Assembly (NCBI RefSeq): GCF_001269885.1
Contig: NZ_LHVH01000024.1
Span: 1-64,000 of the forward strand
Length of the DNA: 64,000 nucleotides
Direction of reading: 5' to 3'
Source of the DNA: Pseudomonas kilonensis
Lineage (GTDB): Bacteria; Pseudomonadota; Gammaproteobacteria; Pseudomonadales; Pseudomonadaceae
Below the pieces are notes generated by a model that was not told where the DNA came from, searched no databases, and was given only the letters and a program-made list of their open reading frames with translations. Position 1 is the first letter of the stretch. The number at the start of each line of letters is the position of its first letter. Shown here piece after piece: positions 37,701 through 46,127 of the stretch. Both the position numbers and the translations under genes were made by a program.

Positions 37701-40700
37701 CATCAGGTTATTCAGGCGCGACTTGCCTGTTGTCGGGTCAAAGGTGTCGAGACTGACGGTGCCGTAGAAATTCAGCGCCTGACTGGCCGACAGTTCGAGG
37801 GTTTCCAGGGCGGGAGCACCGTATTCGGTGTCCCCGCGCAACAGGCGATCGAGCACGGTCTGGCTCAAGGTCAGACCGGCAGGCAGGACCTGGCGCGTCG
37901 CCGCGTTGCTCAGGGCCTGGGCGGTGCCGACGTTGATGTTGCTCAGGGCCAGGGTCAGGTGACGGGTGCCGTAGCGCACCTGGTCGTCAAGCTGCAGGCT
38001 GCTGCCGGACGCAGCGACGATGCTGCCTTCGGAGTGAATCCGGGTCACGCCGCTGCACGGCGTCAGGCTGCATCCGCCGATGTTGACTGTGCCGCTGGTG
38101 CCTGACAGAGGGGCCAATACATTGAGCAAACCATTGGAGACAGCCAGCAAGCTGTAGTTTTGGTTTTGCACATTGAGGTTATAGATAAAACCATCACGAG
38201 CATCGTAAGCGGCCTTGCCCCGTCCTATGGTGTTGATGGCGGCGCCTTGCTCCATCAACAGTTCGCCACCATCGGCCAGGAGGAATACCTCAGGCGCCGA
38301 CAGAGTCGCACCTTCACGCAGCGCGACACTGCGGGACACGTTTTGCGGCGTGATGTAGTTGCCACCTTGGCCATAGAGCACCGAAAACTGGCCGCCGATC
38401 ACTTGCCGTGAGGCATTCAATGCATTGAGGCTTTCGGCATTGAGGGTCACCCCCTCGAAGCCGGCCGTGGCCCCGCGTCCTTCGGCGACCACCTCCAGCG
38501 CGGTACCATTGCTGGCGACCACCGCGACGGTGCCGCCGTATCCCCCGGTCTGAGGCGCGAACTTGCCGATGCCCTTGAAGGAGAAGGCCTGGTCTCCAGC
38601 GCCCTTTGCCAGGTTCAACTTCAACGTCTTGGCATCTACCGGCAACAAAGCCCTGGGAACGCCCAAGCGTGCGGCGTCGGCCACGGCAAACTGGGCATAG
38701 CTGGTTTCGTTGTATTGCGAGTAGCGACGCAGCACATCTCCCGAGGTCAGGATGACTTGGCTGGACAAACTGTTGCGCTGCCCGGTATTGGCCACCGACA
38801 GCACCCCGGCGGCGGTCCACGAACCGTTGCGCATCTGTTGCGCGCCCGTTGTGACCCCTTGCCCCGCCAAACCATTGACCTCGACTCGGAACGCCCCCGG
38901 CAGCAAGGCATAGGTGGACGGCATCAGGGTGTAGGTGCCGGCAGCTAGCCCGGGCACACCGGCACCGATGGTGATTTGCTGCCCTACCCTCGGATCCACC
39001 GCACCGCCTTCGGCAGCGACCGGCGCATACTGGCTCTGGTTGCCCGGCACGATGGCGTAGACCGGATTGCTGGACAGTCCCGGCAAAGTGAAACCGCCAT
39101 TGGCACCGATTTGTACCAGCGGGTTGAAGCGCGCATCGGTGGAGCCGCCTCGGCCAGAGATAAAACCGGCGCCGAGCAGCTCACCGCCCCCGGAAAGATC
39201 GAGCACCGAGCCTTCCTGGGCTGCCACCGATTTACCGCCGAGAATCACGCCGATATTCAGGTCACCATTGCCGGCAGTCGCTCCTTGCCCTAGCAACACA
39301 ACCTTCTTTCCAGCGTACTGATAGCTCTGCCCATCGACAGTGCCGCCATAAGGCAGCAACAACCCCAGGCCGCTGACCGAGGTCAGGCTGCCCGGCAACA
39401 AGTCTACTCGAGCCGATACACCCGCCAAGCTGTTGTTTGTGCCGATTTCAAGCAACCCCAAAGGTGCACGGACAACACCACCTTGTTCGATCTTGGCGCT
39501 ACCCAGTTGCAAGCGACCGAACACCGAATAAGGCACTTGAAGTGCTACCTGGGTGGTGCGTCCGATGACCAGGCTACGCGCCGGATCATAGAGAATCATG
39601 CCGCTACCGGGTTCAGTGCCCCAGCCATATCCTGCCAATATCCGTGCGCCGACCCCGGTCGCGGGATACAACTGCGCCGCTTGCAAGATCATGTCCGAAG
39701 GGGTCAGCAATTGGGTAGTGAAGCCTTCAGGCATACCGCCGCCAGAGAACCCTGCCAGGAATCGTAAATCACCCCGACTGCTTAGCTGGACCCGGTCGAA
39801 ACCGGCGCGCTCCAGCTCGACGGTAGTGCCGTCGGCCTGCCTCAGCGTGCCTTTGCCGCTAAATATCACACTGCCCTGTACATCCAGCAGGTCTGCGTTA
39901 ACGGAAAACACTGCCTTGTTTGCCAACAGCGACACACCGCCGCCCTCGACCGCGGGCCGAGTATACCCGTCCATATTCGGTCGAGCGGCCGCAGGCCCGG
40001 ACAGCAGCACATGGGAGGCATTGAGTTGGACCCGGGTATTGGCTGGCGCATTTGCACTCGGCCCAAAGCTGCGGGCATACAGACTCAGGCTTTGGCCCAG
40101 AGACAGTGACACGTCGCCATCGGCGCTCAACAAGCCATTGCTCAACAAGGCAAGGCTGTCGAAGCCGCCCGACTGCACCTGATCCACGCCCAACCGACCG
40201 TGACCGTAGACCAGTGAATCCGCCGAGGTTTCGGCTGTGTCGCCCAGCAGGGTCGCCTGGGCGTTTTGCCCCAGCACCAGCTCACGTACTTGCAAGACCC
40301 GATCACTGACCGCATCGTTGCGGTAATAGGGCGTTTCCAGGGCTACTGACAAACTGCCGCCTGCCGCCCCTGTGCCACCCGAACGAGCGCTGAAGTCGCC
40401 GTCCAGGTACAAACCATTGGCCGATGCCAGGGAAATACTGCCGCCATTGCTCGCCACCGACGTACGTCCCTGGCCGGGAATATCCAGCACGGCCTGGCTG
40501 CCGTCCGCTTGCAGACGCGCACCGTCGCGCACCACCACAAACAGTTCGGATGCGGAAGCAGAACCTTTCGCGGCATCGATCTGACCGCCGATGACAATCT
40601 GCCCGCCGTCGCGCACCAGGCCGTAGGTCTGGCCGCGCATATCCTGGGCAGTCACGGCGCGACTGGAGACGTCGATCAGCGCCTGTTCGCCGAGCCAAAT

Positions 40701-43700
40701 GGAACGACCGTGGCCCTGGGCATTGACCCCTTCGCCGTCCGCACCCGAGACACTCAACTCGGTGAGACTGACCCGCCCACCCCACGCATTAAGGGTACCG
40801 TTGGCAGTCAGTTGACCAATGCTGCGCACATCGATGCCCTGGCCCGGATCGACGCTGATCACGCTACCCTTGCCCAGGTTCAACACCGTGCTCGCCATGT
40901 CGGCGGCGCTGGCGTTCGCGGTACCGGCAGTGAGGCTCAGGCTCGCGCCGCGACGCTGGGTCAGGACGCCTTTGATCGCATCTTCCTGGTACAGCTCCGG
41001 CGTCCAGCGCTGCAAAGCCTCGGCCGGCTCTGCATCGCTGCCGGTGCTCAACGCCTGCTCGCCAAAACGGTACACCGGCATCGTCACATCGACCCGGGTC
41101 CCGTCGGCCACCGTCAGGCCTTCATTACCGGTGATGTCATAGGCCGAGAAGCCTTTGTCGAAGAAGTCACCGCCCAGTTGCAGGGTGCCCGGTTCAAGTG
41201 GCGAGCCGCTGTCGCCGATCAGCACTTTATTGGCCGCCAGCTTCAAGGTCCCGCCACCGCTCACCCCGGTGCCGCGCAGTTCACCGTCCAGGCTCAAGTC
41301 GCCGCTGCTTGACGACGCATTGGTCGCTGCCGTCAGCGTCAGGTCCCCGCCCTTACCACCGCGGGTCTTGCCATCGGCCATGACCGCGGCGCCGGAGCTG
41401 ACGTCGATCAGGCTGCCCTGGCGCACATCGATATTGTCGCTGCGCACGACCACGGCACCGCCGTTGATAAACGGCAGGTTCTCGTGATCGTTGCCGTCAA
41501 GCAGCAGGTTGCTCCAGCGGCCAGCGGTGTTCAACGTCACGCCCTCGCCCAACGTGACCACAGCACGCTGACCTGTGGCGGGCGAAAGCACGACATCGCC
41601 CATCTGGAAATTATCGGTTCTGATCTGTTTAAGCACGTTACCCAAGGCAATGCGACCGCTGCGGGCCGTCAGGTCGGTGTTCACTTCGACCTGCGGTGCA
41701 TAAAGCGTGATATCGCCGCCATCGGCTACCTTGAGCGCGCCATCGACCTTGATGCCCTCAAGCGCCGCCACCTTGACCGCGCCGAGTTGGAAGCCGTTGA
41801 GCAGATCGTTATCCAGAACCAGTTTGCCTTGCCGATCAGTGCCAACCACCGAGGTCAGGTCAAGGCCCGCGGCAATCTTGTCGGCCACCTTGCCGACGGT
41901 GACCTGATCGAGCGTGGGGTTCAAGCCGCTGTTGATCACACCGCTGGCCTTGTCATAGATCGGCGTGTAGCTGCCCACCCACAACTGCGCCCGTCGGGCC
42001 ACGGCGTTTTGCGATTGCTGGTAGCCGTCGAGGTTGAGGTTCGGCGCCTGGGTCTGGCGTTCGCCCTGGTAGACCTCGCCGACAATCTGGCCTTCCAGCA
42101 CGGCGTTGCGGGTCGACACCACCAGCTTGCCGGCATCGCGACCGACTGTATAACCCGATTCAAAACGCTCGCGCGGAGCAATCAGCGGGTTGTAGTAGTA
42201 ATCGGTCTGGCCCCAACGTTGGCTGTGGTCTTCGTAGCCCTTGTAGATGCCGGTATAGAGAATGTCTCCCGGCGCCTTGGACAATTCATACAAACGCCCA
42301 TTGGGACCCTTGAGCCAGGACTGACGCAGGTAGCCGCTCTGCACATCCAGGGTACCGCCAGACAGGTTCAACTGCGCCGCCTGCTGGGTCACCACGTCGT
42401 TGCCGGTGAACGTCAGGGTGCCGCCTTGAGCAGCCCATTCACCGGCGCTGTGGCCTCGGGTCCCCAAATAACCGCCGACTTCCAACAGCCCACCCGCCGT
42501 GTACCAACGGTCGGTGGCGTAGCCGTTGGTGCCCGCCGGCACGTAAATCAAGTCACGCACGTCCACCCAGACATCGTTGTTGGTCAGTTTTCCGCCCTCG
42601 CGGTTGACCGGTGCGTCGCGCTGCTCGTTGCCCTGCACGTTGACCTTGATGGAGTTCGACTCCATTGCCACCTTGACGCCGATGGCGCCGGAGACATCGA
42701 TCACCGCGCCATCGCGCACCAGGCTGCGACCGGCGGCGCTGACCGCGACCTGGCCGCCGGTGGCCAGGGTGATGGAGCCGTTCTGGAAGTCGACGCTGCC
42801 GCCACTGACGATCTCGACCCGCGACTGATCGCTGCGGTCGACCACGCTGCTGAGGTTGTTGAACTGGCCGGTGATCAGGTTGTTCGGCGTGCCATCCAGG
42901 CCGGCCGGTCCGGCATTGCGCTGGCTGTCCAGAGCACTGCCGCCCGCGGCGTCGAGCAGCACCGCCGTGGCGCTGCCCTGCCCCAGGGTCACGCTACCGC
43001 TGCTGTCGCTGAAGGCGTTGAGCAGGTGCACGGTGCCACGGGTGTCCACTGAACTGGTGGCGACGGCCACGCCGTTCTGCTGCACATTGTGCCCAGTAAG
43101 GGTGATGTCGCCGGTGCTGGCCTGGATCAGGCCGCTGTTGATCACCGTGCCGGCGCTGCTGCCCGGTTTGAGGGATGTCGCGACCTCGTTGCCGCGGGTG
43201 GTGGATCGCAGGTTGCCGCTGGTGCCCTGACCACGCCGGATGTAGAAGCTGTCGCCCGCCGCCAGGGTGGTCTGGCCCTTGGCGGTGATGATGGAACCGG
43301 CGTTCTCCACTTCGCTACCCAGCAGCAAGGCATAGCCGCCCCCGGCCGTGGAAGTGGCGGCACGGTGGGTTTCGATCAACGCGCCCTGCTGCACTTCGAC
43401 CTTGCCCGCCGCGTCAGTGAAGGTCGGCTGGGTGCCAGTGGCATCGACGAACAAGCCGCGGTTGCTGAATTGCTCATCGCTGATGTTGGCCGCCACCGCC
43501 GCCAGGTTACGCACGTTGACCTGGCTGCTGCCGCTGAAAATGATGCCGTTGCGGTTGACCAGCATCACCGTGCCGTTGCCCTTGATCTGGCCCTGGATCT
43601 GGCTTGGTCGCGCTTGAGGGTCGTTGACCCGGTTGAGCACGGCCCAGTCCGACTGCTGCTGGAAATCCACCGTGGTATTGCGCCCGACGTTGAAGGTTTC

Positions 43701-44219
43701 CCAGTTGAGAATCGCCTTGTCGGCGGTCTGTTCGATCTTCACCGTGGTCTTGCCACCGGCCTGGGTCTGCTGCGGCCCCTTGGCGTTGAGCCAGCCCTGG
43801 GTCAGGCTGTTATCGACCTTGAGCCCGCCCTCGCCCAAGCCGTCAGGCACGACCTGTACCTGACCGAGCGCGGCTTGCCGTCCGGCGGCCTGGGCCGCCT
43901 GCTGGGCGGCGATGGCGGCCACGGTGTTGTTGAGGTTGGTCAACGAACGCTGCAACTGCGCATTGGCCCGTTGCTGCTGCGCCAGGGGCGGCGGCATGCC
44001 TGGCTGCGCCGTCGTGGGCCGCGCCGCGCCACCGGCCTGGGACGCACCCTTGGCGGCAAACCAGGCCGAACTGAACGCCGTCGCCGCCTGGGCATTGCCG
44101 GCCACCATCAGCAGGGCAATGGCCTGGGCCAGTGGCTTGAGCCGCAACATCGACAACTCGCCATCGCGACGTGGAGCATTCAGGTTCGTCTGGGGTTTGC
44201 AGCGCAGCATCCTACTCAT
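31770..44219 (-). CDS. pdtA: Giant two-partner-secretion exoprotein, PdtA-like filamentous haemagglutinin
   Basis: The 4149-residue protein has a long signal region (about residues 1-45, ending GNAQA) and a TPS secretion domain (about 115-320, with ILNWETFNVGRNTTVDF and NRNGIIFSGSSQVNVRNL). A very long repetitive beta-helix rich in G, N, S and T follows. The C-terminal part resembles the DUF3739 filamentous haemagglutinin domain, ending RLTEEERGRLSL. Size and neighbours (DING protein, Hxc, Vre) match P. aeruginosa PdtA, a phosphate-starvation surface protein of about 4180 residues. It would be exported by Sec and a TpsB pore. No TpsB gene is present in this window. Likely adhesin or virulence factor. 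Confidence 0.92.
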   Translation of the reverse strand: MSRMLRCKPQTNLNAPRRDGELSMLRLKPLAQAIALLMVAGNAQAATAFSSAWFAAKGASQAGGAARPTTAQPGMPPPLAQQQRANAQLQRSLTNLNNTVAAIAAQQAAQAAGRQAALGQVQVVPDGLGEGGLKVDNSLTQGWLNAKGPQQTQAGGKTTVKIEQTADKAILNWETFNVGRNTTVDFQQQSDWAVLNRVNDPQARPSQIQGQIKGNGTVMLVNRNGIIFSGSSQVNVRNLAAVAANISDEQFSNRGLFVDATGTQPTFTDAAGKVEVQQGALIETHRAATSTAGGGYALLLGSEVENAGSIITAKGQTTLAAGDSFYIRRGQGTSGNLRSTTRGNEVATSLKPGSSAGTVINSGLIQASTGDITLTGHNVQQNGVAVATSSVDTRGTVHLLNAFSDSSGSVTLGQGSATAVLLDAAGGSALDSQRNAGPAGLDGTPNNLITGQFNNLSSVVDRSDQSRVEIVSGGSVDFQNGSITLATGGQVAVSAAGRSLVRDGAVIDVSGAIGVKVAMESNSIKVNVQGNEQRDAPVNREGGKLTNNDVWVDVRDLIYVPAGTNGYATDRWYTAGGLLEVGGYLGTRGHSAGEWAAQGGTLTFTGNDVVTQQAAQLNLSGGTLDVQSGYLRQSWLKGPNGRLYELSKAPGDILYTGIYKGYEDHSQRWGQTDYYYNPLIAPRERFESGYTVGRDAGKLVVSTRNAVLEGQIVGEVYQGERQTQAPNLNLDGYQQSQNAVARRAQLWVGSYTPIYDKASGVINSGLNPTLDQVTVGKVADKIAAGLDLTSVVGTDRQGKLVLDNDLLNGFQLGAVKVAALEGIKVDGALKVADGGDITLYAPQVEVNTDLTARSGRIALGNVLKQIRTDNFQMGDVVLSPATGQRAVVTLGEGVTLNTAGRWSNLLLDGNDHENLPFINGGAVVVRSDNIDVRQGSLIDVSSGAAVMADGKTRGGKGGDLTLTAATNASSSSGDLSLDGELRGTGVSGGGTLKLAANKVLIGDSGSPLEPGTLQLGGDFFDKGFSAYDITGNEGLTVADGTRVDVTMPVYRFGEQALSTGSDAEPAEALQRWTPELYQEDAIKGVLTQRRGASLSLTAGTANASAADMASTVLNLGKGSVISVDPGQGIDVRSIGQLTANGTLNAWGGRVSLTELSVSGADGEGVNAQGHGRSIWLGEQALIDVSSRAVTAQDMRGQTYGLVRDGGQIVIGGQIDAAKGSASASELFVVVRDGARLQADGSQAVLDIPGQGRTSVASNGGSISLASANGLYLDGDFSARSGGTGAAGGSLSVALETPYYRNDAVSDRVLQVRELVLGQNAQATLLGDTAETSADSLVYGHGRLGVDQVQSGGFDSLALLSNGLLSADGDVSLSLGQSLSLYARSFGPSANAPANTRVQLNASHVLLSGPAAARPNMDGYTRPAVEGGGVSLLANKAVFSVNADLLDVQGSVIFSGKGTLRQADGTTVELERAGFDRVQLSSRGDLRFLAGFSGGGMPEGFTTQLLTPSDMILQAAQLYPATGVGARILAGYGWGTEPGSGMILYDPARSLVIGRTTQVALQVPYSVFGRLQLGSAKIEQGGVVRAPLGLLEIGTNNSLAGVSARVDLLPGSLTSVSGLGLLLPYGGTVDGQSYQYAGKKVVLLGQGATAGNGDLNIGVILGGKSVAAQEGSVLDLSGGGELLGAGFISGRGGSTDARFNPLVQIGANGGFTLPGLSSNPVYAIVPGNQSQYAPVAAEGGAVDPRVGQQITIGAGVPGLAAGTYTLMPSTYALLPGAFRVEVNGLAGQGVTTGAQQMRNGSWTAAGVLSVANTGQRNSLSSQVILTSGDVLRRYSQYNETSYAQFAVADAARLGVPRALLPVDAKTLKLNLAKGAGDQAFSFKGIGKFAPQTGGYGGTVAVVASNGTALEVVAEGRGATAGFEGVTLNAESLNALNASRQVIGGQFSVLYGQGGNYITPQNVSRSVALREGATLSAPEVFLLADGGELLMEQGAAINTIGRGKAAYDARDGFIYNLNVQNQNYSLLAVSNGLLNVLAPLSGTSGTVNIGGCSLTPCSGVTRIHSEGSIVAASGSSLQLDDQVRYGTRHLTLALSNINVGTAQALSNAATRQVLPAGLTLSQTVLDRLLRGDTEYGAPALETLELSASQALNFYGTVSLDTFDPTTGKSRLNNLMLSTPAIYGAGGASDVATIRTANLIWNGAVGAPGSVIAGGAGTGAGRLDIQAQRIEFGYGDFAQPSSVTTLNRLALGFANVNLSASERLTANHKGSLAVYQSQGAYDAKTGYAYSGGNLNILTPLLTGEAGSVNRITAGGAVNVTGTTAKPGAVSGLGGELSIKGASLNLASAVVLPSGKLTLSATDDLTLSDEALIDVAGRAVTFNDVTRYSAGGEVILQSQSGNIRQADGSSIDVSARHNQAGRLSAVALDEAAGIVDLQGRILGSSTGEYDAGGTAMPYLAGGVEIQAQRLGGSGNLSEQFAALNQRLNDGQVFGSRSFQLKQGDLVIGNELKASSINVSLDNGSLQVNGTVDASGERVGSIYLAAKNALTLGSGAVLDAHGRRLRVDSYGKIIDSPNRAIVDLTAREGLLTLGNGARIDLRHGTEVALGSAPGLNDGRARGTLQLSAPRLGGVSGGDVAVDASGALDIQGARSIALVAMWQYSDAPLINVPAASGRPYQVINQAWLEDVHDDNTAFITNALDNNDLLQRKLAGLNNSRYRDVLHLRPGVEVVSATADGDLVVQGDLDLSRYRYESLNPHNALSGIYGSGESASLTLRAGGDLNIYGSITDGFAQPPASNDDKGWVLLPGIDFAAGDIVVPGSGVTLADDTAFPAGSVLNFDVPLKGATLAAGTRLPVAATLDQPMVLPAGTVLAAAVHDAFGNLLFAAGTLLASTQTLEAGTVLGAGSLLGSSATIGSLIWPKGVALPGIADATHGLTNVLRLSGPLALSVGSKIPSGTDIKLPAGVESVQLRPEVAGSNWAIAPMLAEGSQSWSLRLVAGADTQAADSRVVQPASARGDLHLADSHYGVFGVPNMVWTEAGSLEFFGDSSMVGQPVDFVGFGDPNLCIDDPSRCEEDGPPGYKPGSQRWSVIRTGTADLELLSADDLKMDSLYGVYTAGSSASATYAGDPYNQPKALGAGGTVLNDATGENEQFVDGGINSVYRAWYPDSGGNLTLKVGGDLIGNAMDVSSSNYGRPNPFDTGYDTVNVGNWLWRQGNGSVATGTGAQPSAWWINFGSYTAAQDPINADLMVGFTGFGTLGGGDLNVQVAGDAGILDQLAGSLLEPRSNRRSQGLVLAVGSTGRVGADGSLQLTGGGDLNLRVGGALNPEGLFVSGHLNGAVINLRGHAQIDSGAIGRIDLQYGNAVAVQSPGETRAYDSFKSTRGFATGGLTLMPGDATFDLTTSGDLVVMDVADPGRAPMMSASRFKDGNTNGSGVSWFTLWTANTAVDLWSSGGNLTPLTFGTATDLAVVYPSILRAVAAGGSLYYGKSSELYDAGYNGNNRPALLLAPGINSELQLMAGDSIYGGDMSVSRSGASSAALATPFRPAFAGIVDGFVIKTSNLSADGNPARPSANILPLFAFDTSSASSEWALNVDPARFYALEGDLLAVATGRSMTSVSTGRWPGRIAYEGAGPVRMMAGRDIVSSGIPLGGSLNEDPNMGGAGNYTSNGNLFIHNNPTDISIVSAGRDILYSNFNVAGPGLLEITAGRNILMDDKVSITSIGAVVPGDSRPGASLVLQAGAGLNGADYERFVKAYLDPANQALAGVPLANQDGKVAKTYEAELVDWLEKRFGFSGDTEQARSFFAALPAEQQRVFARDVYFAELKAGGREYNEVGGVRQGSYLRGREAIDWLFPSKDVAGNAITYKGDITMFGGAGVHTDFGGSIQMLTPGGGQTFGIEGSAPPSTAGVITQGEGDIQLYAQNSILLGQSRIMTTFGGSILGWSAQGDINAGRGSKTTVVYTPPKRLYDTWGNVTLSPSVPSTGAGIATLNPIAEVAPGDIDLIAPLGTIDAGEAGIRVSGNVNIAALTVVNAANIQTQGKSSGVPLAASVNTGAITSASSAASSATQAAEDVARQQQNAARQNQASVFTVQVVSFGSEQLAPSRDGASREAPRAYDPASPVQVLGAGPLDEQNRQRLTEEERGRLSL

Positions 44220-44317
44220 CCTTTCGGGTTCGCTTTAAGGGGTCGCAACGCAGTGCTGTCAGGCTGCCAGCGTTGGTTATAGGGGATAGGCGGTTACAGC
44301 CGCTCGGGACCGAACGG

Positions 44318-44335
44318 TTGTCATGAAAATTTCAT
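44318..44335 (+). promoter_or_regulatory. Pho-box-like repeat before pdtA (reverse orientation)
   Basis: TTGTCATGAAAATTTCAT has two imperfect CTGTCAT-like repeats 11 bp apart, 99 bp upstream of pdtA. Its orientation is opposite to pdtA, so function is uncertain, although PdtA homologues are phosphate-regulated. Confidence 0.3.
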
Positions 44336-44361
44336 GGGGCTGTGTTGGTCGCGGCACCAAA

Positions 44362-44396
44362 GCAAAAAATCAGCAACGGTTTGCGCCGTTGCTGAT
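44362..44396 (-). terminator. Rho-independent terminator of the DING gene
   Basis: A perfect 11-bp stem (ATCAGCAACGG at 44369-44379 with its complement at 44386-44396) and 6-base loop is followed on the minus strand by TTTTTGC. It ends the DING-protein transcript, so pdtA needs its own promoter in 44220-44361. Confidence 0.88.
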
Positions 44397-44424
44397 CGGT
44401 GTTGCGTGTCGCTCAAGCGCGGTG

Positions 44425-45606
44425 TTACAGCGGACGACCGATGCCGTTGCAGACGTTGGTGTTGCCGATGCTAAGGGTGTTGGTTGCGGTCACGAAGCTG
44501 CCGCGAATGGCGTTTTTCCAGGTCAAAGGCAGAGGTACGAAGCGGTTGGCGGTGATGGCTGCGTCGTTGCTGTTCGCTGCCGTGGCGTTGTAGTGACGGT
44601 TGAAGAAGTCGCGCACCTGCGTGGTTTGCGCAGCGTCGGCGTAGCACTGGCTGAAGATCACGTTGGTGAAGCCCAGGATCGGATAGCCGGTGGCTGGGTA
44701 AGCCACGACGCTTGGATCGTTAGGGTTGGTGGTCGCGGCAAATACCGGCACCCAGGCGTTCGGGTTGGCGCGGTTGGCGGTGGCTGGTACAGGAACAGCT
44801 GCGATGGCAGCCGATACGTTGGCGGGTGCTGGGGAAACACCGGCGACGCGGGCAACCTTGGTGGCGTCGTCCAGACCGGCCAGGGTAGTCGCTGCGTAGT
44901 CCGGGCTCATGTAGGTGATGCGGCCTTGGGCTGCGTTCACCGCAGTCATCACAGCCTGGCTACCAGTAGCCGCCAGGGCGTTGGCTGGCAGGCCACCGCT
45001 GTAGCTGGAGGCGAAGTTGGTGGTGATGGCGAACGTGCCGGTTTCAGTGCACTTGGCATTCAGGAAGCGAGTGAACAGCTCGGTAGTGCCGCTGCTCTCG
45101 CCACGGTAAACCACGGTGATCGCGCCGGTACGGCCCGAACCGGTGATCTGGCTCCAATCGGTCAAGCGACCGGAGAACACGCCGCACAGTTGATTAACGC
45201 TCAAGTTGACGTTAGCGGTGCCGGTCTTGTTGAACGGAATGGCAACCGAAGTGGCGACCGAAGGCACCTGGATCAATGGACCCCAGGCAGTACCGTGAGC
45301 GCTGACGTAACCGCTCAGCTCAGTGGCGTTGAGTTTGGAGTCGCTGCCAGCCCAGTGCACGTTCTTCGGTGGGTTGCTAGTGTCACCTGGCTTGATCTTG
45401 GTGTAGTCGTTGTTCAGGAAAGCCAGTTTGCCGTTACCGCTGCCCACACCGAGGTAAGGGGCAAAACCGGCAGTCAGTACACCCGCAGTCTGGTACAGCG
45501 GCTGAGGCAAGGTAGCGCCACCGCCATTGACATCAGCCATGGCGGCCTGAGCGGCGCAGAGGCCGGCGAGGGTCAGGGATACCGCGAGAACGTTGCGCTT
45601 AAACAT
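44425..45606 (-). CDS. DING/PstS-type phosphate-binding protein
   Basis: The 393-residue protein has a signal peptide cleaved near AAMA-D (residue 25), giving a mature N-terminus DVNGGGATLPQPLY, close to the DINGGG hallmark of DING proteins. Phosphate-loop motifs GVGSGNGK, SVATSVAIPFN and ESSGTTELFTRFLN are present. Such proteins are induced by phosphate lack and in P. aeruginosa a DING protein is an Hxc substrate. It is adjacent to hxcS, which supports export by this system. AAAGGAGA precedes the ATG. A lone CTGTCACC (45727-45734, minus) is a weak Pho half-site. It is not the LapA alkaline phosphatase itself. Confidence 0.92.
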   Translation of the reverse strand: MFKRNVLAVSLTLAGLCAAQAAMADVNGGGATLPQPLYQTAGVLTAGFAPYLGVGSGNGKLAFLNNDYTKIKPGDTSNPPKNVHWAGSDSKLNATELSGYVSAHGTAWGPLIQVPSVATSVAIPFNKTGTANVNLSVNQLCGVFSGRLTDWSQITGSGRTGAITVVYRGESSGTTELFTRFLNAKCTETGTFAITTNFASSYSGGLPANALAATGSQAVMTAVNAAQGRITYMSPDYAATTLAGLDDATKVARVAGVSPAPANVSAAIAAVPVPATANRANPNAWVPVFAATTNPNDPSVVAYPATGYPILGFTNVIFSQCYADAAQTTQVRDFFNRHYNATAANSNDAAITANRFVPLPLTWKNAIRGSFVTATNTLSIGNTNVCNGIGRPL

Positions 45607-45977
45607 GAAGAATCTCCTTTCATCGTGTTCGTACGTAGGTTGGGTGACACGTGCTTGCCGTCATGGCGCTCGGTCCTGTGCCGATGGCGATGGGGTGAGG
45701 CCATGGGTTAGAAATTCGCAGCTTCCGGTGACAGATAAAGGAAAAAACCTCGGGAGCTGAGGGCTGTTTTTCGAGTTTTTTCCTCGGGTGTTCGAGGGCT
45801 CTGCGCCGTGGGTTCAGGCGGATTTTCCAGGGGGATGGCGAGGGCTGGCCGTGGAGGTGGCGGCGCACGGTTGCCGGGCGGCGGAAGATGACAGAACGAG
45901 GAACCCGAGTTTGGCGCGGGCAAGGCTCGGGAGATATCTCAAGCGTTGAAAAAGATTCCGCTCGATCAGCTTTTTTT

Positions 45978-46113
45978 GTGGCGAGGGAGCTTGCTCCCGC
46001 TGGGTTGCGAAGCGACCCCAAACAGGTCGAACGCGATCCATCTGATATACCGGGGTGTCAGGTTTTAGGGCTGCTGCGCAGCCCAGCGGGAGCAAGCTCC
46101 CTCGCCACGGTTT
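45978..46113. repeat. Long inverted repeat, GGCGAGGGAGCTTGCTCCC family
   Basis: Arms GTGGCGAGGGAGCTTGCTCC and GCAGCCCAGCGGGAGCAAGC flank a variable centre. It lies in the 521-bp gap between the DING gene and hxcS; the rest of the gap (45607-45977) is the DING promoter region, with no gene seen. Confidence 0.8.
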
Positions 46114-46127
46114 TTTGCGCGGTGGGT

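Noticed and set aside
31917..43052. Several plus-strand frames of 100-520 codons inside the exoprotein region
   Set aside because: They are antisense to one uninterrupted 4149-codon gene with a signal peptide and a TPS domain.
45727..45734. Pho box before the DING gene
   Set aside because: Only one half-site (CTGTCACC on the minus strand) is seen; no second repeat at 11 bp.
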